From NCBI GenBank assembly GCA_030248215.1, contig JASANG010000627.1:62001-126000 (forward strand): a stretch of 64,000 nucleotides of DNA, read 5' to 3'. Each line of letters starts with the position of its first letter. Within the stretch, counting starts at the first letter, position 1. The position numbers were made by a program, and so were the translations under genes. Below are positions 61,801-64,000 of the stretch, piece after piece. The notes below the pieces were generated by a model that did no database searches, was not told the DNA's origin, and worked only from the letters and a program-made list of their open reading frames with translations. The DNA comes from Enoplolaimus lenunculus. Lineage: Eukaryota > Nematoda > Enoplea > Enoplida > Thoracostomopsidae.

Positions 61801-63879
61801 CAATAATTAGTTATCAAGTATATGGTAAGTTTATCCACAAATTTATCATCTTCTGCGTCAAAACTGCTCGATTACTTTGTGCGAAAACATCACCAATCCA
61901 CTAGTAGGTGTTTCGGCCACTGTATAGAACGGGGCCGTAACAGCAGTATAAGCATATTTTTAAGCCTAAACCTGAACGTAATAATTAACTTATATCTAAG
62001 CCTAAGCAAACAAATTAGTTTAAAGCTTAAGCTTATTCTATTGCAGTTGCACGTCCACAGAACAAACGTTCCGCCGCGATGTTTACATGGACGTTTTTTG
62101 AATGTGCATCGAACTGTTTTACCTTAGCATATATGATAAATCAAAAACAGCAATATTCTGTTGATCTAAATACTTAACAGGTTATATTCAGTAAATTTCA
62201 AGTTGGTCGAAAATACAACATGTTTTTGTTATTAATTTTTTAAGCTCATTTTGTAATACCTATATTGCTCTCTGTTAATAATTGCTGATTAGAGACCTGA
62301 TATAAGCTCAACTCTTCAAAGTATCCGTTATCGAAACAATATGTGTTCACTAGAACTAGTTTCAGGTTGTCCTAAATGTACATCGTTCAAGTTCTTTGTT
62401 TACTATGTAAAAGTATATACTGAAGCATGATCAAAGAAATACCGCGTATTCTAGAACCCTTACCAACACACTGATCGCCAGCAGCTTTGAATCCATCTTC
62501 ACATAAACAGTTGTAACCACCTTCGGTATTTTGACACCTCGCGTTTCCAACGCATGCGTTTTCAATATAACATTCGTTTATGTCTAAAACAGCAATTATA
62601 TAAGATAAATACTTAGCTAAAAACAGTTTTGATAAATTGTATGAAGGTTAAGTTAACACGGAAGAACCGGATATGGTTCCTTTGGCTGGTTTTAAGCTGT
62701 CTAAGGGCCCCATTTTTCGAACAAAGCAGAACACCCTTCATTCGAGTTTGTTATAAAGCGCCCACTTGAACTCGCTCTTATGTCCATGTATAACAATTTT
62801 CTGACGTACGCAAAAATAGCAATCCCAATGATTCATGTTGAGATAAATCCTTCAATGGTCCGCACGCCATCCGGCCAAGGCATCTAATTTGGATCTATCT
62901 TTTCATTGAATGAAATCAGCTCTATTTTAGCTCTAAGGTTGAGTCTGTTTATCAGATTGTAACATATAGTTGAATATTCTTTTAATGCATTCTGAAATTT
63001 GTACCTGCACAAAATATACCATCACCAGACCAGCCGCGATCACAAATACACGTTGGTTCGTCTTGTAGTATTTGACAATGCCCGTGTTCTCCGCATCTGA
63101 GGTTGCATCCTTGAAATTCTTCGATTCCTGCCGTAACTGTGAACTCAGGCAAAATAACAGTTGGGCTGAAACAAAACCAACAATTAATTCTAATAATTTA
63201 AGCGAGACTTACTTTTTAAAATTGAGCGCACAAAATATAGCAAATTTTAATAAAGCCTATTCAAGACAACTACAATATATATGAGAGCCTTCGCGGATAA
63301 ACTTAAAACGAAATTTTTCTAGAAATCACGGGCATCCCGTAAAAACATGATATTCGACCCAATTGTGATGTTTTTCTCCCAACTTTTGTGTGATCCTTGG
63401 CTTAGAAATTGAAGAAAATGCGAAAACATTTTTAAAACTTTAAATCTCTCTTCATTAGAACGTGATGATATTTCAGTATATAGAATACGTCAGCTCAATA
63501 TTTTTATTTCAAACAAACAAAACCAATTCTCTGCTTTGTTTATTTCACATTTTTTACCAAATATAAAGTCAATCAGAACCAGCACAACAAAGAAAAAAAT
63601 CGACAAAACTACTCAAACTACTTGAAATTCCTCGAGTAAAATATTTGAATATGAATTATAGTCAGACTGAATTATTTTCACTTCTTACTTGGGCGGTTCT
63701 ATGGAAGCTGGTTGCTGTTCAGGAATATTAAACTGTTCATTTGGAACCCGATTTGTGCTCGGTAGCAGCTCAGGGACATGTTCAACGACTACTTCCTGCT
63801 CATCTGTGTCTTTGATGAATTCGTCTGAAAACCAATTGATTGCGCAGGTTAGCATAAAATGTATCTTCCACAATATCAT
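25822..63879 (-). CDS. Gene B: EGF/NIDO single-pass membrane protein, 957 aa
   Basis: Exons: 63689-63879, 63005-63165, 62464-62583, 61645-61782, 61098-61226, 60229-60345, 59726-59850, 59107-59257, 58447-58580, 57388-57483, 36956-37136, 35901-36023, 35338-35466, 34644-34876, 32892-33036, 32056-32394, 27566-27604, 26726-26810, 25822-26059. They sum to 2874 nt, exactly 958 codons including the stop, with all phases compatible. The join across the 20.3-kb intron 10 is inferred: the NIDO domain before it lacks only its last exon, the exon at 36956 is a NIDO end without a start, and both sides are phase 0. Architecture: signal peptide, EGF x5, NIDO (about 290-498), EGF x3, stalk (599-850), transmembrane helix (about 851-873), cytoplasmic tail (to 957). 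It resembles the mucin-4/SNED family in parts, but I do not recognise an orthologue. A cell-surface adhesion role is inferred. The splice between 32056 and 27604 is the least certain, since small exons could be missing there. Confidence 0.83.
26316..26718. mobile_element. MITE family M1, copy beside the TM exon donor
   Basis: Ends CTGTAGCGACCCGAATAACA and the inverse TTATTCGGGTCAGTACAG, right flank TA at 26719-26720. It lies in the last intron of gene B, 7 bp from the donor of exon 26726-26810. Confidence 0.85.
26876..27031. mobile_element. MITE family M2 copy
   Basis: TTAGGC-rich core ending TTCCGGCCCTGTTCTATACA, TTGG; in a gene B intron 65 bp before the TM exon. Confidence 0.65.
27690..27838. 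mobile_element. Family M7 copy
   Basis: TAGAAAATTTTCAGCTTTGC ... AGCAAGGTGAGCTGGCTACG then GGCCTG, in a gene B intron. Other copies or fragments: 3945-4075, 11110-11212, 17100-17295, 30015-30115, 42640-42830, 60018-60175. Confidence 0.6.
30361..30471. repeat. Pure (TTAGGC)n array, about 18.5 units
   Basis: 111 bp of perfect TTAGGC hexamers in a gene B intron. TTAGGC is the telomere repeat of nematodes. Other copies in this window are degenerate and sit inside M2 elements; this array has no recognisable M2 ends next to it, so it is either an expanded M2 core or an interstitial telomere-like tract. Confidence 0.95.
30680..31640. repeat. Diverged inverted pair of unknown sequence in gene B intron
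   Basis: On the plus strand CTTCTTAAAAGCGATCATGC (30969 on) and on the minus strand CTTCTTAAATGCGATCATCC (from about 31525) align for about 45 bases, with TTTTGAGAACTG nearby in both. Each reads as similar short peptides ([12 protein letters not shown] and [12 protein letters not shown]). It may be an old inverted-repeat element or two relics of one coding sequence. Confidence 0.35.
31663..31806. mobile_element. Family M6 copy, GC-rich
   Basis: AGTTGCGCTATGCTCGCCGC at the left, GGCGGCGGTCTCCGACG inside, CAGTAAAGTATCGCGCAACG at the right. In a gene B intron. Confidence 0.65.
32056..34876 (-). other. Gene B stalk exons, Pro/Thr/Asn-rich
   Basis: Three exons (34644-34876, 32892-33036, 32056-32394), residues about 599-837. 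The segment is low in hydrophobic residues and rich in P, T, S, N, Q, R and G, with no cysteine pattern. The part at 32.1-32.2 kb is an Asn/Gly/Arg-rich tract ([13 protein letters not shown] and similar). It looks like an extended, probably O-glycosylated stalk. The third exon could read on to a TAA about 50 nt past its donor (GTACGATAAG), so an alternative shorter product without the membrane anchor is possible. Confidence 0.72.
34420..34562. mobile_element. hAT-like MITE, family M7
   Basis: CAGTAGCCAGCTCACCTTGC at the left, then GACTTACAATCAAGGTTGAA, ending CTTGACTACGGATTGGGC. The family ends (CAGGCCCGTAGCCAG) resemble hAT termini; no target duplication was resolved. Confidence 0.6.
35637..35840. 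mobile_element. MITE family M2 copy, diverged
   Basis: Degenerate CCTAAG hexamers followed by the family's AGCAAAAATTGGTCTAAACG and a TTACATGGGC end. It lies 60 bp from the EGF exon at 35901. Confidence 0.6.
36530..36850. repeat. GC-rich repeat fragment, shared with 42645-42720
   Basis: GCAGCCATCCCCATACAACC (about 36776) and GCAGCCACCCCTATACCACC (42659) align and continue ATTTGG in both. The ORFs here are on several frames and do not look like a gene. In gene B intron 11, just downstream of the NIDO closing exon. Confidence 0.45.
38231..38508. mobile_element. Family M5 copy
   Basis: CTCTATTCACACGTGCAAGT to AAACTTGCACGTGGGAATTG, same middle as at 24000. In gene B intron 10. Confidence 0.8.
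39448..39896. mobile_element. MITE family M1, full copy in intron 10
   Basis: Starts CTGTACTGACCCGAATAAGA and ends TCTTATTCGGGTCACTATAG, right flank TA. Same internal sequence as the copy at 57995, in inverse orientation. Confidence 0.85.
40063..40341 (-). CDS. Candidate last exon, degenerate thyroglobulin type-1-like
   Basis: After acceptor AGGGTTTCAG (about 40323) a phase-1 frame codes [20 protein letters not shown], then [17 protein letters not shown] and [14 protein letters not shown], ending KSVGCEI and stop. The order C...LLQNA...F-VP...SFK-V-C...V-D...GT...C follows the thyroglobulin type-1 layout, but the CWCV core and a further cysteine are missing. Real nidogens carry such domains, which is suggestive next to NIDO genes. 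Its phase does not fit gene B exon 10, and I found no upstream partner. Confidence 0.3.
   Translation of the reverse strand: MQVFKYLVVYLCRVSETKPMDSKCSVLKLLQNANERGKPFLTMVPMAPHSFKVACTHQNQTVTVDAKFGTFYKVDGTNIENVISPKSVGCEI
40766..40816. repeat. (TA)n / (CATA)n simple repeat
   Basis: ATATATTATATATATACATA followed by CATA repeats. Confidence 0.85.
41512..41593 (+). CDS. Candidate first exon, unknown
   Basis: ATG at 41512, [20 protein letters not shown] then ERNPVIT, ending in phase 1 at donor GTACAG. It reads like protein, but I could not find a convincing following exon. No family recognised. Confidence 0.22.
44655..44865. repeat. (GTTT)n / (GCTT)n simple repeat
   Basis: TTGTTTGTTTGTTTATTTG and variants over about 200 bp in gene B intron 10. 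Confidence 0.85.
45311..45576. mobile_element. Family M5 copy
   Basis: TCCCTATTCACTCGTGCACG to CTTGCACGTGTGAATAGAG, same middle. In gene B intron 10. Confidence 0.8.
47495..47620. mobile_element. MITE family M2 fragment
   Basis: GTATAGATGAGGGCCGTAAC at the left, a short core, then GGTCCGGCCCACATCGTTAC. Confidence 0.55.
48628..48654. mobile_element. MITE family M1, solo end fragment
   Basis: Only the end CTCTTATTCGGGTCTCTACAG remains (about 20 bp of terminal repeat). Confidence 0.55.
48932..49156 (-). CDS. Candidate last exon with polyadenylation signal, unknown
   Basis: The open minus frame ends [15 protein letters not shown] and stop (TAG). The middle reads [26 protein letters not shown] follows at 48875-48880, about 52 nt past the stop. 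The frame starts at TTG, not ATG, so it would be a terminal exon; a possible acceptor is GTAGCCAG near 49109. The likely 5' part (before residue 18) overlaps repeat-like sequence. Family unknown. Confidence 0.33.
   Translation of the reverse strand: MSICIRMSHCRARPVASRTYPRFGRNLTTESAVYSSEAETYPGSPEFSYIPQTDGAYLYFWSVFGFDKPCDGRC
49321..49396 (+). repeat. tRNA-like sequence, probably SINE head or tRNA pseudogene
   Basis: TGGCTCAGTGGATAGCGCG matches tRNA box A and GAGTTCGAAACCTC resembles box B at the right spacing. The anticodon and T stems pair badly, so it is unlikely to be a working tRNA gene. Confidence 0.5.
49681..50312. repeat. Minisatellite: eight units of 79 bp
   Basis: The unit starts ATGAAAAAATTGCAAAACCT and ends CCTTTACACAGTTTTC. 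Unit starts are at 49682, 49761, 49840, 49919, 49998, 50077, 50156 and 50235. Inner units are nearly identical; the outer edges diverge. It has no unique spacers between repeats. In gene B intron 10, 2.4 kb upstream of the GPCR. Confidence 0.95.
52718..55567 (+). CDS. Intronless class A GPCR with giant third intracellular loop, 949 aa
   Basis: The frame opens upstream with TTG, but the first ATG is at 52718 (MSQNSTTAF). Seven membrane segments are at about residues 35-59, 66-93, 105-135, 155-178, 245-268, 853-876 and 893-917. Class A landmarks: N50 in TM1, SLVAAD (D78) in TM2, Cys109 at the top of TM3 with Cys233 in loop 2, W163 in TM4, GWLP in TM6. Two key motifs deviate: the DRY site reads NHL ([14 protein letters not shown]) and NPxxY reads NAVIY. 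The N-terminus and loop 2 hold several N-glycosylation sites. Loop 3 spans about 580 residues, is Ser/Asn/Thr-rich, and includes a 10-residue tandem repeat. The ligand cannot be told. The gene lies in intron 10 of gene B, antisense to it. No intron or clear polyadenylation signal is seen. Confidence 0.9.
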   Translation: MSQNSTTAFNSTSTTTNSTEPFEKLICDANCRFYLYPTIIGIWSVALITNLIILISCLWLKRGSSMNLMFCISLVAADTWASLVNIYVLCYTFYIGFVQHGATSAATGCIILTASALMWSSSLTCVVHLLAIALNHLFGTVYPLRHKFYATAKIAKMLITVMWLVPLTTYMLVIGVQPEKGYRGGVIRSYYPEKPYEMVEFSTNISFELNSTQRSEDIVINTTSVIHYMEIGCPFEDHMYFEFRLGQTIPFCSAFIATVIAYAYIMFKIESRTLALAGTARPARTVAPETELATSRDLLSSMVVQNRRYASFWPADSRRRESNMVPLLGSRSGSRKSTGHPSSLRSPATTATNLTVLSTPQKSVTPLQARSARRASELCKSITDRNFIRTARKRSVTFAAVRPTQSQLDKSLGPITNRDSKSNNRSDELFANQTVDPSNTSNEINKFHNVSIDDFQTSLLCNCTKSNQIAKSELLPILSKPPISKPFSKQHSCDSNNFSKIAPQVLTDLNNGLNLTANTNPCSDLTANKKLCLKSKASKNTSFDSAVNKNLCLNSTSNKNSGSNIAANKNSCSNLTTNKNSSSNLTTNKNSCSISTTNTNSCSNSTTNQNMAKSSLDSFPVYKQLKQFRNYLHSTNSSPALISAQTQPANRQSFELHDKQWPVKKRAAELNNTLERNGYSVAQDSKITKDDAEDTDEMNRNCEIQTHSATQHSSGQLPFQKSPSQTFADEISDSDSDPIEFEIGVNQTGANSNYPPSKGCDSNHRALSVETDKLVVRQPAHRTSSSSLPSKLITISNGNSPGVSKYSDNTTGPGSFISTTNSAKYRQSEGRNFSIFAGGPGQATSTLRSRKHGITTTLLITGSFALGWLPITICNQLICHEGCLLPIVSNQNLATLLTTSTYLLIIVKHMFNAVIYALRIPEIRHAMNRMWARILTLARTRRGAEVAVL
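54261..54549 (+). repeat. 30-bp coding tandem repeat inside the GPCR loop
   Basis: About nine to ten units of 30 nt, coding variants of [10 protein letters not shown] (for example [30 protein letters not shown]). Units are best preserved at 54361-54549 and decay toward the 5' side. Several units form NxT/S sequons and most keep one cysteine, although this loop should face the cytoplasm. Confidence 0.85.
55930..56097. mobile_element. Family M7 copy
   Basis: CCCTTAGAAAATTTTCAACC ... CCTAGCAAGGTGACCTGGCT then ACGGGCCTG. A second, inverted copy lies at 55745-55870 (TTGACTATGGACCCG end), so two copies face each other just after the GPCR gene. Confidence 0.6.
56107..56385 (+). CDS. 92-codon ORF, unknown, with polyadenylation signal
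   Basis: The ATG at 56107 follows directly after a repeat copy. It codes [20 protein letters not shown] and ends [15 protein letters not shown], with a hydrophobic stretch [13 protein letters not shown] in the middle. AATAAA is at 56410-56415, 25 nt after the stop. No motif recognised; a chance ORF cannot be excluded. Confidence 0.28.
   Translation: MPSKSNVNKSVLKFQTSIVSGSNVEQTFKEYGIKSNKTAVISEILSNIIVFKIYLKAVLLCWFSIKEFINVYKENVNNVRYLNEEMRHNVFE
56472..56716. mobile_element. Family M8 copy with a 46-bp tandem duplication
   Basis: GTGAACACTAGCGGATTCAG plus 26 further bp occurs twice in tandem (from 56472 and from 56518). The element then runs to AGAAACTTCTGGGTCCGCCG. A related fragment (CACTAGTGGATTCAAAGGG) is at 23587-23665. 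Confidence 0.55.
57011..57176. mobile_element. hAT-like MITE, family M8
   Basis: CCAGCGGCGGGTTCAGAAAT at the left, inverse CACACTGAATCCGCTAGTG at the right; shares CATTTTATCACAAAAACTAT (inverted) with the copy at 56517. Confidence 0.55.
57597..57732. mobile_element. Family M6 copy, diverged
   Basis: TTAGGGCTGTGTTACGCTTC at the left, GGCGGTGTCCGGCACCGCG inside, GCTCCACCCTTACC at the right. A second fragment (GGGTGGCGATATAATTTTGA) is at 57868-57925. Confidence 0.5.
57995..58443. mobile_element. TA-target MITE, family M1, full copy in gene B intron
   Basis: Ends CTGTAGTGACC... and ...GGGTCACTATAG are inverted repeats (consensus CTATAGTGACCCGAATAAGA) flanked by TA. TA duplication suggests a Tc1/mariner-type source. 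No coding capacity. Its right TA is at 58444-58445, so it touches the splice donor of the exon at 58447. Confidence 0.85.
59433..59652. mobile_element. Inverted-repeat element with GTGCAACCG ends
   Basis: GTGCAACCGCAATTTCAGTT at the left, AACGCTAATTCCGGTTGCAC at the right. Inside are repeats of TTCCGGT and a direct repeat of GTTTCGGTTCAGTAAATTT. In a gene B intron. Confidence 0.55.
60528..60737. mobile_element. TTAGGC-core MITE, family M2, with exact 8-bp target duplication
   Basis: Terminal inverted repeats TGGCCCATGTATAGAACAGG. The flanks TTGTAGAT at 60520-60527 and 60738-60745 are identical 8-bp target duplications, as made by hAT-type transposases. The core consists of diverged CCTAAG/TTAGGC hexamers. 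Non-coding, in a gene B intron. Confidence 0.85.
61914..62095. mobile_element. MITE family M2 copy
   Basis: Starts GGCCACTGTATAGAACGGGG, with a CCTAAG core, and ends at TTACATGG in a gene B intron. Confidence 0.65.
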
Positions 63880-64000
63880 AAGCCACCAGGTAACTTTTGG
63901 GCGTTAGTGGTAGATGGGCACTAAAGCTTTTTTGGCTGCAGTGTATTGGCTATTCAAGCTTAGGCACACTAAAGCTTAAAAACTTCAGTAGCTTGTACAC

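Larger units (their letters stand above)
60229..63879 (-). other. Gene B N-terminus: signal peptide and five EGF exons
   Basis: The ATG at 63879 opens [18 protein letters not shown], a plausible signal peptide, then an acidic spacer ([11 protein letters not shown]). The first exon could instead start at the acceptor-like TTTTCAG ending at 63825, which would put the true start outside the window. EGF 1 (63005-63165) has CGEHGHCQ and [14 protein letters not shown] 2-5 (62464, 61645, 61098 and 60229 exons) begin DINEC or DIDEC and carry the C-x-N-x4-Y-x-C hydroxylation pattern, as in [30 protein letters not shown] and [10 protein letters not shown]. They are calcium-binding type, all phase 1-1. 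Confidence 0.85.

Noticed and set aside
1-64000. LTR retroelements, endogenous retroviruses, Polintons
   Set aside because: No long terminal repeats, reverse transcriptase, integrase or capsid-like frames recognised on either strand.

Overview
The window is AT-rich animal DNA. It has GT-AG introns, short phase-1 EGF exons, introns of 0.2 to 20 kb and dense miniature inverted-repeat transposons (MITEs). I see no bacterial gene organisation. The repeat motif TTAGGC, large introns and nidogen-domain (NIDO) genes point to a marine-type invertebrate metazoan. I cannot fix the phylum from sequence alone.

Two related genes lie head to tail on the minus strand. Gene B (63879 down to 25822, 19 exons, exact open frame of 957 codons plus stop) encodes a type I membrane protein: signal peptide, five EGF modules, one NIDO domain, about three more EGF modules, a proline/asparagine-rich stalk, one transmembrane helix and a tyrosine/serine-rich tail. 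Gene A (8747 down to beyond position 1) encodes a secreted protein: signal peptide, propeptide with a furin-type RQRR site, a NIDO domain, three cysteine-rich/EGF modules and a second NIDO domain that runs off the left edge. The three NIDO domains share exon borders and phases almost exactly, so they arose by exon-for-exon duplication.

Intron 10 of gene B is about 20.3 kb. It contains an intronless class A GPCR gene on the opposite strand (52718-55567), with a third intracellular loop of about 580 residues and altered DRY and NPxxY motifs. Smaller, weaker gene candidates are a plus-strand secreted-peptide exon pair at 19.1-19.5 kb, a 77-codon ORF at 19631, minus-strand cysteine-rich exons at 23.2-23.8 kb, a thyroglobulin-1-like last exon at 40.1-40.3 kb, a last exon at 48.9-49.1 kb and a 92-codon ORF at 56107.

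The rest is repeats. They include a TA-target MITE family (six copies, two of them beside splice donors of gene B), a MITE with 8-bp target duplications whose core is TTAGGC repeats, a pure (TTAGGC) array of about 18 units, a TTAA-flanked element with a tRNA-like core, several foldback families, a GC-rich foldback family, an eight-copy 79-bp minisatellite and simple repeats. I saw no LTR element, retrovirus copy, Polinton, rRNA gene or CRISPR array.
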